DNA from: Streptomyces sp. CB02056
Lineage (GTDB): Bacteria > Actinomycetota > Actinomycetes > Streptomycetales > Streptomycetaceae
Length of the DNA: 64,000 nucleotides
Direction of reading: 5' to 3'
Assembly (NCBI RefSeq): GCF_001905545.1
Contig: NZ_LIPD01000015.1
Span: 1 to 64,000 of the forward strand
Both the position numbers and the translations under genes were made by a program. Positions 51,308 through 59,905 of the stretch are shown here, in pieces (within the stretch, counting starts at the first letter, position 1; every line of letters starts with the position of its first letter). The notes under the pieces are model-generated. The model had not been told where the DNA came from. It ran no database searches and was given only the letters and a program-made list of their open reading frames with translations.

Positions 51308-53362
51308 GTGGAGCGGCTGATGGAGGAGCCCGGCCTTGAGTCCTTCGGGGGCCAACGAGCTGATGGCAATCACCGGTCGGTGGTCGTCCAGGCCCAGGCT
51401 GCCGACGGGGCCAACGCGGTCGCCGTGGTCAACATCCATGAGAAGGAACTGCTGCCCGTCCACTCCGTCGAGCCATCGGTGATCTCGGTGGTGCGGCAGG
51501 CATGGGTCAGGATCGATCGCGATGGTGAAGAGGTCCTCGCCGCAGAAGCCGTCCGTGACGTGCTCCTTCGTGGAGGCGGGCTGGCAGTTGTGGCCGGCGA
51601 CGAAGGCACTGGCCGTTATGCCACCGCTGTCCGGGCCCTGACCATGATGGACAAGCCTCGTCGGAGCGAGGGCAGGCCCTCGCTGGAGCTTTGGCAGATC
51701 ACGCCGGACTGGGACCCGCCGGACAGCAGCCTGCTCCCGATCGGGGAGAACTGCGGATATCTCTTGAACGTCTCCGCCGAGATCGCCGACTGGTCGAAGG
51801 AGATGCCGTCGAAGCTGAGCGGCCACGGCCGTCGGCTCGCGGAGATCGGATCCTGCCTGATCGTGATCGCCGGCCGCGACGGCTGGCCCACCATGGGACA
51901 TGAAGCGGCCGCCGTAGTCCAGGCTCGACCGCCCGCACCCCGACACCTGGTCAGCTCGCACCTCAGCTTGTTTCACCGTCGTACGGAACTCGTCGAGCGG
52001 CTGCAGTCCGGATACGAGCCCAAGGAGAACCAGCAGGACCTTGCCCAGCTGGTGACTGACGGCATGCACCCGGCAGATGCCGCCGAACTCGCCCGGCTGC
52101 TCGCAGGCGCAGCCGACAGCGAGCAGGAGCTCGCAGCGGCAGTCGAACGGTTCACCGGATGGCGCGACTACGTCACCGGGTTCTTCGGGCGGACCGTCGA
52201 ACGACCGGAGGACCGCGCCCTGCTCCTGGCAGCGGTGCTCTTGGAAGGGGCCAGCCCCTCCCAAGTGCACCAAGCCGCCCGAGATCTACTCGGAGAGAAA
52301 GTCGACGACAGCGTGCGCAACGCCCTGTCGGGTCTGGATTTGGGAAGCCGTCTGCGTGACGCAGGAGCAAAGGTCAGCGACAATAAGGTGACCTTCACCC
52401 ACCGGCCCGGCTACGGCTATGCGGTGCTCAGGCACATCTGGACCGAACTTGCCGACGCACAGAGCCACATCAGAAAGTGGATCGCGCGGATCACGGCCAA
52501 GGGAGAGATCGGGGCTGACCGGCTCGACACCATTGCCGAGCTGCTGGCGAAACTGGCAGCCGAGCACAATGACAGCACTGTCCTGCCCAGCCCGGCCACC
52601 CGGAGTGCTCCAGCGGCGCTCAGCCGTGGCGACGCCGCTGCCCGGATGCTCTCCTCCGCAGCGCAGCATCCGGTTCTCGGTGCGACGGTGCGCAAGCAAC
52701 TGCGGGAGAACTGGGCGCAGAGCAAAGACCAAGAGGTCGCCAGAGTCGCCGCCCTGGTGTGCCAGGGCACGTTCGCCGCGAGATTTCCCGGTCAAGCTCT
52801 GGTACGCCTCCGGCACATCCTCGCTCGGGACGCTGACGATCAGGCCAACGGCGAGGCGGGAAGGGCGCTGCGCGCGTTGGTGAGCGAGCACGGCAAGCTG
52901 GCCTTGACCTGGGCAGCCGTCAATGACTGGATCGGACCACCGGACAGCAGCACACCCGGCAGGGCCAGCAGGTCACGCGCTGGCCGACGGGCCTTCCTCG
53001 CCCTGGCAGACCTGACCGCCGATCCGTACCCGACGGAGCTCCTGCTTGCCGCAGCGCGCCACGACGAGTCCGTCACTGACAAGATCGTCGCAGGATGGAA
53101 TGACACCCTGCCAGACAAGGCCCTCGCTCATACCTGTGAGAGCACCCTCGCGGCCTGGGCCGAGGCCAGTATCGACGGCTCTCTGCCGGGCGAGCAGGTT
53201 CTCGACCTCGTGGAGCGGATTGTCAGCGGTCGCATCGGACTCGATCCGGTTGCGGCCATCGTCGTTGGCCGTGAGATCGATGCCGAGACGAAGGCCATGC
53301 GTGAGTTCCGCCGGCGGTTGATCAGCCGGCGCTTCCCGGCCGCCCGGCCGGAGCCATCGTGA
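51308..53362 (+). CDS. Large protein with degenerate P-loop NTPase-like N domain
   Basis: A 684-aa protein from GTG 51308. Residues 24-44 (SVVVQAQAADGANAVAVVN) echo the tail of the preceding protein. A nucleotide-binding-like segment spans ~90-195: GGGLAVVAGDEGTGRYATAV has G-x-x-G-T-G-R where a Walker A would have Lys, and IGSCLIVIAGRDGW is Walker B-like. The rest (200-684) is all-helical with no signature, rich in LLA/AAL repeats (LARLLAGAADSEQELAAAVE, RALLLAAVLLEGAS). The layout fits a STAND-like or degenerate AAA scaffold. The stop overlaps the next start (GTGA). Confidence 0.7.
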   Translation: MERLMEEPGLESFGGQRADGNHRSVVVQAQAADGANAVAVVNIHEKELLPVHSVEPSVISVVRQAWVRIDRDGEEVLAAEAVRDVLLRGGGLAVVAGDEGTGRYATAVRALTMMDKPRRSEGRPSLELWQITPDWDPPDSSLLPIGENCGYLLNVSAEIADWSKEMPSKLSGHGRRLAEIGSCLIVIAGRDGWPTMGHEAAAVVQARPPAPRHLVSSHLSLFHRRTELVERLQSGYEPKENQQDLAQLVTDGMHPADAAELARLLAGAADSEQELAAAVERFTGWRDYVTGFFGRTVERPEDRALLLAAVLLEGASPSQVHQAARDLLGEKVDDSVRNALSGLDLGSRLRDAGAKVSDNKVTFTHRPGYGYAVLRHIWTELADAQSHIRKWIARITAKGEIGADRLDTIAELLAKLAAEHNDSTVLPSPATRSAPAALSRGDAAARMLSSAAQHPVLGATVRKQLRENWAQSKDQEVARVAALVCQGTFAARFPGQALVRLRHILARDADDQANGEAGRALRALVSEHGKLALTWAAVNDWIGPPDSSTPGRASRSRAGRRAFLALADLTADPYPTELLLAAARHDESVTDKIVAGWNDTLPDKALAHTCESTLAAWAEASIDGSLPGEQVLDLVERIVSGRIGLDPVAAIVVGREIDAETKAMREFRRRLISRRFPAARPEPS

Positions 53363-54180
53363 GCCAGCCCGGCGCGACCCGTGCGCAGCGGCGGGCACTG
53401 CGGCGTGAGGTGACCGCGTTCCCTGCCGTCCTGCCCACCTGCTACCCGGACATCGCCTTCACTGCGGAGATCACTGCCACCGCGTACCCCGACCACCTGC
53501 CGGGATACGACAGACCGGCCCTCGCACGGCTCATCCGCACTTCGCTTCGTAGAGCGGCAGTGGATGCCGCCGCTCAGCTGGATCCGGCCGACCTGCCAGG
53601 TGCGAGGGATGCCCTGGCCGACCATCTGGCAGGTCCGCGTCCGTTGGCCGGATACCCAGATCACGTCCTGAGGGCCGAGGCCACCGTGGTTCTGGACCGC
53701 GCCGCCACCGAAGCTACTGCTGCAGTGATGCGCGCCCGCCAGAATCAGGGAGTGGAGGACGCCGTCTTCCTCCAGGCGGCCAGAGCTCGCGCCCTCGCGC
53801 TTGCCGACCCGGCGATCCTGGCCGCAGCTCTGACCATGCCCGACACGGGAACGTGGGCGGATCATCTCAAAGACTTCAAGTTGACCGATGAGGATTCCAG
53901 GACCCACTTCACCAAGGCTCTGGCCGGTCTGTCGCAGTTGCTCGCGACCGCCCGCAAACCGTCCACTGATCCGACCGATCTCCAAGTTCTGGAGATCTTG
54001 CGCACGTTCTTCTCCCGTTTCGACCAGCTGCATCAGCGGAGGCTGCTCGTCACCTTCACGTCCGACTACATGAGGACTGCCGGCCACGGCGACCTTGCGA
54101 CCGAGCTTGAAGAGGCCCTCGACATCCACGACGGTGCCGAGTCGGCGGAGGAGGCCGACCGGCCGGAGCCGGCGAGATGA
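53359..54180 (+). CDS. Helical protein of unknown function, third gene of the cassette
   Basis: A 273-aa soluble all-helical protein from GTG 53359, overlapping the previous stop by 4 bp. Segments: RAQRRALRREVTAFPAVLPT, ADLPGARDALADHLAGP, EATVVLDRAATEATAAVM and EILRTFFSRFDQLHQRRLLV. The tail is acidic (EELEEALDIHDGAESAEEAD). No signal, membrane helix or catalytic motif. Its coupling to the neighbours suggests a structural or regulatory partner of the 684-aa protein. Confidence 0.65.
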   Translation: MSQPGATRAQRRALRREVTAFPAVLPTCYPDIAFTAEITATAYPDHLPGYDRPALARLIRTSLRRAAVDAAAQLDPADLPGARDALADHLAGPRPLAGYPDHVLRAEATVVLDRAATEATAAVMRARQNQGVEDAVFLQAARARALALADPAILAAALTMPDTGTWADHLKDFKLTDEDSRTHFTKALAGLSQLLATARKPSTDPTDLQVLEILRTFFSRFDQLHQRRLLVTFTSDYMRTAGHGDLATELEEALDIHDGAESAEEADRPEPAR

Positions 54181-54401
54181 GAACCACCCTCCTGCGCTGG
54201 TTGCTCGCCCCACGGACTAGCTGGTGCGCCTGGCGCCTCACCCGGGCGGCCTCCGAGCAGATCGATTTCGATACCGCCTGGCGAGCTGCCCGGGTGCGAT
54301 TGCACCGTGACGAGCTTGAGTTCCGAGCTCACGGGCACCGGTCGCCCGGGAAACCAGGAGGCCGAGTCGAGCGGTCGGCGACGCCACACAGCCTCGACTG
54401 A
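54177..54401 (+). CDS. Small basic protein, fourth gene of the cassette
   Basis: A 74-aa product from ATG 54177, overlapping the previous stop as ATGA; this coupling is the main support for reality. It is rich in Arg and Trp (RTTLLRWLLAPRTSWCAWRL) with a possible amphipathic helix. No family. Ends shortly before a convergent hypothetical gene. Confidence 0.45.
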   Translation: MRTTLLRWLLAPRTSWCAWRLTRAASEQIDFDTAWRAARVRLHRDELEFRAHGHRSPGKPGGRVERSATPHSLD

Positions 54402-54525
54402 CGGTTCCCGTCGACCCCGTGCGCGTGGCCTCGGAGCAACTGTTCATAGACGAGGCCGTGGAACTCGCTCATGAGCGGCGTTGCCGACTCATGCCGGCTC
54501 CTGGCCTGCCAGTGGGCGGCACGGA

Positions 54526-54972
54526 TCAGGCGTGGTCGGCCGCGGAGTATGCGGCCCGGAACTCCTGGGTGGTCACGAAGGCCGAACCGCGTACCGCATG
54601 CGGCCGGCCGGTGGCGACGAGCTGCCAGGCCGCCTCGGCGGCGGCTCGCTGCTTGTCCAGCCGGTGCCGTTCGACGACGGTTGTGAACTCCTCGGGTATC
54701 TGTCGCTCATCGACGACACCAGCCAGCGCCATGTCGCCCGTGGGGCCCATGCCGTAGGTCTGCAGCTTTGACCAGCCAAGTTCGCGCGCTGCCTTGCGCA
54801 TTGCCGATCGGATGAGGGGGACGCCGCCGAGTTCCTCGGCCTCCTGGGCGGTCAGGCGCAGCTCGTACGACCCGCCGTAGCCGCCGGCATCTGCCGGGCA
54901 CGTGCGGCGCAGGAGGGGGATCAGGACAGCGACCAGCTTCTGGTGCAGCGGGTCATTCGTATAGGAAGCCAT
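54526..54972 (-). CDS. Hypothetical protein
   Basis: A 148-aa soluble protein from ATG 54972. Motifs: NDPLHQKLVAVLIPLLRRTC and SAMRKAARELGWSKLQTYGM. It is alpha/beta in appearance with no known signature; the final 40 residues are helical and Ala-rich. It is convergent with the four-gene cassette and shares its lower G+C, so it may belong to the same acquired block. Confidence 0.6.
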   Translation of the reverse strand: MASYTNDPLHQKLVAVLIPLLRRTCPADAGGYGGSYELRLTAQEAEELGGVPLIRSAMRKAARELGWSKLQTYGMGPTGDMALAGVVDERQIPEEFTTVVERHRLDKQRAAAEAAWQLVATGRPHAVRGSAFVTTQEFRAAYSAADHA

Positions 54973-55047
54973 GTCGGGAGCGTAGCCGCGGCCTCTGACA
55001 CGGCGAGTCTCGTCGGCGGTGGGTCGCGCTCGCCGGACGGAAGTCAT

Positions 55048-55331
55048 ACACGGCCGATAATGTCATGATTTGTAATAATTTAAGAAAAGATCTTCCCAGG
55101 TGCAGGCGTGGGTGGTGGTGAGGGGGAGGACGGGCATCCGGGGGTCATGCCGGTCCGTTGACCAGTTGACAGGTGTGGCGTCAGGGCTGATCGGCAACAG
55201 GGGGCCGTCCGGGGACTTCCGGCTCGCTCCCCGGGCGAATCCCGCTCGGGTGCTCGCCTTCGCCGCCGTCCCGGGCGCAGGCTGCTTCCGTGACCGCGTC
55301 GCACGGGCGCGGTGCGAGCGGAAGGACTCAC
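55048..55331. other. AT-rich upstream region of secreted peptidase
   Basis: Around 55055-55095 the DNA is strikingly AT-rich (ATAATGTCATGATTTGTAAT), unlike anything else in the window. It marks the right boundary of the lower-GC block and may be a promoter for the peptidase gene or a junction. No gene seen. Confidence 0.5.
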
Positions 55332-56711
55332 ATGACGAGCACGCGCGGCCGCATCGCCGCTCTGCTGGGCGCCGTCGCGGTGGTCGCCGGCACCACCCTG
55401 GCCACCCCCGCAGCCGCCACGGACAGGCCAGGCGGCGGGATCACCGGGCAGGCACCCTGTCCGGACGCGCCCGAGTTCACCTGCGGGACCCTCACCGTCC
55501 CGCTCGACCACAGCGGCGCCGTCCCCGGCACCCTCGACCTCGCCGTTGCCATCAGCGGCAACACCAAGGCCCCCAAAGGCGACCTGCTGTTCCTCTCCGG
55601 CGGCCCCGGCCAGGCCAGCGTCCCGACGGTGCGGCAGATGGCGGGCAAGCTGGAGCCCGTCCTCAAGGACTACCGCCTGGTCATGTACGACCAGCGCGGC
55701 ACCGGCCGGGGCGCGCTCCAGTGCCCCGGCCTCCAGGAGGACATGGGCTCCTCCGACCTCGCCGTGCCGCGCAAGCAGTCGATCGCCGACTGCGCCGCCG
55801 CCCTCGGCCCGAACGCCCGCTTCTACAGCACCGCCGACACCGTCGCCGACATCGACCTGCTGCGCCGAGCCCTCGGCGCCCGACGGCTGACCCTGGACGG
55901 CGTCTCGTACGGCACCATCGTCGCCGAGCGGTACGCGTTCGCCCACCCGTCCCGGGTGGCCCGCCTGGTGCTGGACTCGGTGGCGCCGCCAGGGGGTTTC
56001 GACCCCCTCGACCTGGCCGCGATGCCCGCGACCGCCCGGGTGCTGCGGGCCGCCTGCCAGGCCACCGGCTGCACCACCGACCCGGCCGCCGACCTCGCCG
56101 CCACCGTCCGCCGGTACGGCAACGGGGTGCAGGTCCTGAGCGCGCTCACCGGCTACGAGTTCATCGACCCGGACTTCGGCGGGGTCCCGGAGGCGCTGCA
56201 CGAGGCCGCCGCCGGGCAGCCCGCCAAGCTCCAGGACCTCTTCGACCTCGTCCACCAGGTGGTCGACGCCGCACCGGCCGAGGATCTGAGCCAGGGCCTG
56301 CACTCCGCCACCGTCTGCGCGGACGCGCGCTTCCCGTGGGGCAGCACCGACACCCCCGTCGAGGGCCGGGCGGCGGCGCTGGAGCGCACCCGGCAGCGGC
56401 TGACCGCCGAGCAGACCTGGCCGTACGACCCGGCGACCGCGACCGGGCTCGGCAGCCTCCTGGTCTGCCTGGACTGGCCGCGCGAGCCGGTGCCGCCGAT
56501 CCCGCCGGCGCACCGCAGGCTGCCGGACGTGCCGGTGCTGCTGCTCGGCGGCGACCGCGACATCGCGACGCCGTACGAACTGCTCTACGAGCAGGCGAAG
56601 TTGGCGCACGACCCGCAGATCGTGATCGTGCCGGGTGCGGCGCACTCGGTGCAGAACCGGGCGGCGAACCCGGCCGGACGGCAGGCGGTGTACGACTTCC
56701 TGCTGAAGTAG
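55332..56711 (+). CDS. Secreted alpha/beta-hydrolase peptidase (tripeptidyl aminopeptidase-like)
   Basis: A 459-aa secreted enzyme from ATG 55332. Signal peptide with an AAA-TDRP cleavage near residue 30. Catalytic features: LFLSGGPGQAS (oxyanion), YDQRGTGRGALQCPG, LDGVSYGTIVAERYAFAHP (nucleophilic Ser), LLLGGDRDIATPYEL (Asp) and VPGAAHSVQNRA (His). These match SlpD/SlpE and Tap-like exported aminopeptidases of Streptomyces, which remove N-terminal peptides extracellularly. It precedes three I36 peptidase inhibitor genes. Confidence 0.92.
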   Translation: MTSTRGRIAALLGAVAVVAGTTLATPAAATDRPGGGITGQAPCPDAPEFTCGTLTVPLDHSGAVPGTLDLAVAISGNTKAPKGDLLFLSGGPGQASVPTVRQMAGKLEPVLKDYRLVMYDQRGTGRGALQCPGLQEDMGSSDLAVPRKQSIADCAAALGPNARFYSTADTVADIDLLRRALGARRLTLDGVSYGTIVAERYAFAHPSRVARLVLDSVAPPGGFDPLDLAAMPATARVLRAACQATGCTTDPAADLAATVRRYGNGVQVLSALTGYEFIDPDFGGVPEALHEAAAGQPAKLQDLFDLVHQVVDAAPAEDLSQGLHSATVCADARFPWGSTDTPVEGRAAALERTRQRLTAEQTWPYDPATATGLGSLLVCLDWPREPVPPIPPAHRRLPDVPVLLLGGDRDIATPYELLYEQAKLAHDPQIVIVPGAAHSVQNRAANPAGRQAVYDFLLK

Positions 56712-56747
56712 CCGAAGCAGCCGAAGCAGCCGGGGAACGGAAAGCCC

Positions 56748-56782
56748 GGGGCCCGGACCGCAGCCACCGCGGTCCGGGCCCC
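56748..56782 (+). terminator. Terminator hairpin, GGCCCGGACCG family
   Basis: GGGGCCCGGACCGC (56748-56761) pairs with GCGGTCCGGGCCCC (56769-56782). It is preceded by three GCCGAAGCA-type repeats after the peptidase stop. Confidence 0.85.
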
Positions 56783-56979
56783 GTCGGCGTCCGCGGGCCG
56801 CGCTACCTATGCCCGGACGCCTACGGTCCGGCCAGGTCGCCGACTTAGGTCGCCGGCGCCGGTTCCCCATGCAGTCGGATGACCGATGCGTCCCGCCTGC
56901 CCTCGCCGCCACAGTGGTGCTGCTCCGCGAACGAACGTCGGAGCGCCCCCTGGGCAGTTGAAGAGCAGAGGAGACCATC

Positions 56980-57426
56980 ATGATGAACCTGCGGCGACTG
57001 GCGACGAGGCTCGCGGTGGGTGCCGCCACGGTGGCCGGGGTGCTCGCCGCCACGACGACGACGGCGAGCGCCGACATCCTCACCTCGATCGAGACCGGTC
57101 CCGGCAAGTGCCCCGCCAACTGGGTGTGCCTGTGGAGCGAGAACAACTACATCGTGGGGAACCCGAAGGGCGGGGTCGACTACGGGGCCGTGGGCGCGAA
57201 CGAGAACACCCCGGACCTGGCGGCGTTCAAGTACGAGAGCAAGCTCTGGCGCTGGAAGGGCATGGCGGACGAGGCCTCCTCGGTCGTGAACAACACCGGG
57301 AGCAGCATCTGCTTCTACGAGCACAGCAACTACGGCGGCCTGGAGTTCAAGATCGGCCCCCGGGAGAAGTGGGCCTCCGTCCCGTCGTGGATCAACGACA
57401 AGATCAGCTCCTTCAAGTTCTGCTGA
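56980..57426 (+). CDS. Secreted peptidase inhibitor, I36 family (copy 1)
   Basis: A 148-aa protein from ATG 56980 (AGAGGAGA upstream). Signal peptide ends at TASA-DIL near residue 33. The mature domain is the beta/gamma-crystallin-like I36 fold: CPANWVCLWSENNYIVG, SVVNNTGSSICFYEHSN, YGGLEFKIGPREKWASVPS and NDKISSFKFC. Four Cys suggest two disulphides. I36 inhibitors act on secreted metallo- and serine proteases. First of three tandem copies. Confidence 0.92.
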   Translation: MMNLRRLATRLAVGAATVAGVLAATTTTASADILTSIETGPGKCPANWVCLWSENNYIVGNPKGGVDYGAVGANENTPDLAAFKYESKLWRWKGMADEASSVVNNTGSSICFYEHSNYGGLEFKIGPREKWASVPSWINDKISSFKFC

Positions 57427-57485
57427 CCTGCCCCCTCCCTTCCTCCCTCCCCTCCTTCCCCTTTCCTCGACCTGAACGGATCGTC

Positions 57486-57926
57486 ATGAAGCTCTCCAGG
57501 AACCTGGCCAAGCTGGGCCTGTCCGCCGCCGCCGCCGTCGGCCTGATCGTCACCGGGGCGACCTCCGCGAGCGCCACCAACGTCTACGACATCGGCCACG
57601 GGGCCGGGTCGTGCCCCGACGGCTACGTCTGCCTGTGGTCGGAGGCCAACTTCATCCGGGGCGGGACCATCAACGACGCGAAGTTCGGCTCCTTCGCGTC
57701 GAACCAGGACACCGGCGACATGGGCAAGCTCCAGAAGCGCAGCTCCGGTGGGGACAAGGGCATGCAGGACATCACCTCGTCGGTGCTGAACAACACCGGG
57801 AGCAGCATCTGCTTCTACGAGAACAACTGGTACACCGGCCTGGAGTTCAAGATCGGCCCTGGGGAGCACTGGCCCTACGTCCCATCGTGGATCAACGACA
57901 AGATCAGCTCCTTCAAGTACTGCTGA
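57486..57926 (+). CDS. Secreted peptidase inhibitor, I36 family (copy 2)
   Basis: A 146-aa protein from ATG 57486. Signal MKLSRNLAKLGLSAAAAVG with cleavage near ASA-TNV. Same domain: CPDGYVCLWSEANFIRG, SVLNNTGSSICFYENN, YTGLEFKIGPGEHWPYVPS and NDKISSFKYC. The middle loop differs most from copy 1 (GGTINDAKFGSFASNQ), the usual place for a protease-binding loop. It is preceded by the same CGACCTGAACGGATCGTC leader as copy 3. Confidence 0.92.
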   Translation: MKLSRNLAKLGLSAAAAVGLIVTGATSASATNVYDIGHGAGSCPDGYVCLWSEANFIRGGTINDAKFGSFASNQDTGDMGKLQKRSSGGDKGMQDITSSVLNNTGSSICFYENNWYTGLEFKIGPGEHWPYVPSWINDKISSFKYC

Positions 57927-57982
57927 CCCCCCATCGCCTCGACCCCCACCTCGACTCCCCACCTCGACCTGAACGGATCGTC

Positions 57983-58417
57983 ATGAAGCTTTCCCAGAAG
58001 ATGACCAGGCTCGGCCTGTGCGCGGCCGCCGCCGTCGGACTGGTCGTGACCGTGTCGGGCTCCGCCAGCGCCAACACGATCCTCGGCATCGGTCAGGGCG
58101 CCGGCGCGTGCCCCACCAACTACGTCTGCCTGTGGACCGAGAACAGCTACGTCGGCAACACGGGCTCCACCGGCAAGTTCCCGGCGATCGCCTCGGACCA
58201 GAACATCAGCGACATGGGCAAGCTGGAACGGAAGAACGGCCTGTGGACGGGGATGCAGGACGTCACGTCGTCGGTGGTGAACAACACCGGGAGCAGCATC
58301 TGCTTCTACGAGAACAACGACTACGGCGGCCTGGAGTTCAGGATCGGCCCCTGGGAACGGTGGCCCTCCCTCCCGTCGTGGATCAACGACAAGATCAGCT
58401 CCTTCAAGTACTGCTGA
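57983..58417 (+). CDS. Secreted peptidase inhibitor, I36 family (copy 3)
   Basis: A 144-aa protein from ATG 57983. Signal MKLSQKMTRLGLCAAAAVG. Domain: CPTNYVCLWTENSYVGN, SVVNNTGSSICFYENNDY, GGLEFRIGPWERWPSLPS and NDKISSFKYC. The 3' third is nearly identical in DNA to the other two copies, while the centre diverges. The leader duplicates that of copy 2, so the pair arose by one recent duplication. Confidence 0.92.
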   Translation: MKLSQKMTRLGLCAAAAVGLVVTVSGSASANTILGIGQGAGACPTNYVCLWTENSYVGNTGSTGKFPAIASDQNISDMGKLERKNGLWTGMQDVTSSVVNNTGSSICFYENNDYGGLEFRIGPWERWPSLPSWINDKISSFKYC

Positions 58418-58456
58418 TCCGCCGCAGGACCCGGCCGACCCCCGCGGCCGTGTGAA

Positions 58457-58499
58457 ACCGTAGGCCCGGACCGCATCCACGGCGGTCCGGGCCTACGGT
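58457..58499. terminator. Terminator hairpin, GGCCCGGACCG family
   Basis: ACCGTAGGCCCGGACCGC (58457-58474) pairs with GCGGTCCGGGCCTACGGT (58482-58499), an 18-bp stem. It lies between the third inhibitor and the convergent NTase-like gene. Confidence 0.87.
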
Positions 58500-58514
58500 C
58501 CGGAGCGGGGTGCC

Positions 58515-59699
58515 TCAGTCTGTCGGTGGCCGCTCGGTCAGCTTCTGCTGCCGCCTGGCCTGCTTGGCGGCCTTGCGGTCGGCCTTGGTCATCGCGCCGG
58601 AATCCGTGCCGGCGGGGGCGTCGACGGCCGCCGGGGCGGTGCCGGAGGGGCTCGCCGGCTGCGCCGGGGGCTCGGCCTTGGACTTGCGCAGACTCTTGGC
58701 AACCCTCTCCAGGGTCCGTCCGATCTCCCGGAGGCGCTCCCACTCCGCGGGCTCGAAGTCGCCCGTGTGGTCCTTCCGGTAGCGGCCCAGTTCCTGCGTG
58801 AACTGGGCCGCTTTCTTCAGGCCGTGGTGGATGAGCTCGTCGTTGTCCGCGTTCTCGGCCAGTACGTCCGCCAGTTCCCCCTCGGCGGTGATCTGCGAGT
58901 AGAGGGTCAGCAGGTCACGGGCGTCCCGCTGCCGCTTCTCCGCCAGGACCTCTCCCTCCTTCTCCTTGCGCATGGCGAAGGCGGTCACCTTGTCCGTGAA
59001 CAGGCGCAGCGGCGCCACGACCGTCAGGGGGACCCGGGCGGAGCTCTCGTGCACCTGCATGTCCCGCGTCTCCGTGGGCACTTTGCCCAGCGTGACGCTG
59101 ACCTCGGCCCCGCCGAACGTGCCCTTCACCGTCGTGCCGTTGGCGTCCGTGCCCGCTTCGTCCTGCAGCAGGGCTTCGAGGTACGCGACGACCTGCCGGC
59201 GCAGCTCCGGGTCCTGGCCCTCGGGGTCGGCGATGTGGAGCCGCAGATCGAGGTCCTGGACGGGCCGTGCGGCCTTCAGCGCGGCCACCCCGCCTCCGCC
59301 GCCGATGCTCAGGTGCAGCCCGCTGAGACCCAGCCGGTCCTTGACGTCGTCGTTGATGACCCGTTCCAACGTGGCCGCGACGCCGAGTCGGAACTCGGAT
59401 TCGGCGTCGGTGTCCGATCCGCCTTCGGCGCGCTGGACGGCGGCCGGAGGACGGGCCGGGACGTGGCCGACGGTGTGTCGGTGCTGTTCGGGCCGGGCCT
59501 GGGAGTGGCCGGCCTGGGAATGGCCGGTCTGGGATCGGCCGGTCTGGGATCGGCCGGTCTGGCGGAGCATCTGGACGACCGCGGCGTTGCCGACCGTGGC
59601 CTGGAGGCCGAGCAGCCGCGTGGGCGGGGCGGGGCTGGGCTTGCGGGCAGGGGTACGGCCGCCTGTCTCGGTGGCTCTGGTGGTCTCGTGATCGTGCAA
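58515..59699 (-). CDS. Nucleotidyltransferase-like protein with injection-system-cargo-type N terminus
   Basis: A 394-aa protein; start taken as TTG 59699 with GGAGAG upstream. Residues 25-50 contain LLGLQATVGNAAVVQMLRQ, the motif seen at the start of many actinobacterial proteins associated with extracellular contractile injection systems. A QTG/QAG repeat linker follows (GRSQTGRSQTGHSQAGHSQA). The core (~110-290) resembles AbiEii-type nucleotidyltransferases: GGGGVAALK, QDLDLRLHI (the two acidic residues), RLFTDKVTAFAMRK and RDARDLLTLYS. The C tail is Lys-rich and helical. A toxin delivered by such a system is possible; no structural injection genes are in the window. Confidence 0.7.
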   Translation of the reverse strand: MHDHETTRATETGGRTPARKPSPAPPTRLLGLQATVGNAAVVQMLRQTGRSQTGRSQTGHSQAGHSQARPEQHRHTVGHVPARPPAAVQRAEGGSDTDAESEFRLGVAATLERVINDDVKDRLGLSGLHLSIGGGGGVAALKAARPVQDLDLRLHIADPEGQDPELRRQVVAYLEALLQDEAGTDANGTTVKGTFGGAEVSVTLGKVPTETRDMQVHESSARVPLTVVAPLRLFTDKVTAFAMRKEKEGEVLAEKRQRDARDLLTLYSQITAEGELADVLAENADNDELIHHGLKKAAQFTQELGRYRKDHTGDFEPAEWERLREIGRTLERVAKSLRKSKAEPPAQPASPSGTAPAAVDAPAGTDSGAMTKADRKAAKQARRQQKLTERPPTD

Positions 59700-59862
59700 G
59701 GAAGGCTCTCCACGGGCGCGGGGCGGTCGACTCCTCCTTGATACTGGGCGGGGGCGAACCAGTGCCAGGTACGGGCGGGCAGCAAAGGTTGCCCGGGCGG
59801 GCAACGCGCCGGTACGTGCGCGAACTCGCCTGCGGGGCAGGTGGCCACGACTCCGCCGGACA

Positions 59863-59899
59863 GTGGGCCCGGACCGCGTCCGGCGCGGTCCGGGCCCAC
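59863..59899. terminator. Terminator hairpin, GGCCCGGACCG family
   Basis: GTGGGCCCGGACCGCG (59863-59878) pairs with CGCGGTCCGGGCCCAC (59884-59899). It lies just beyond the stop of the minus-strand lyase-like gene. Confidence 0.85.
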
Positions 59900-59905
59900 G
59901 GCTGT

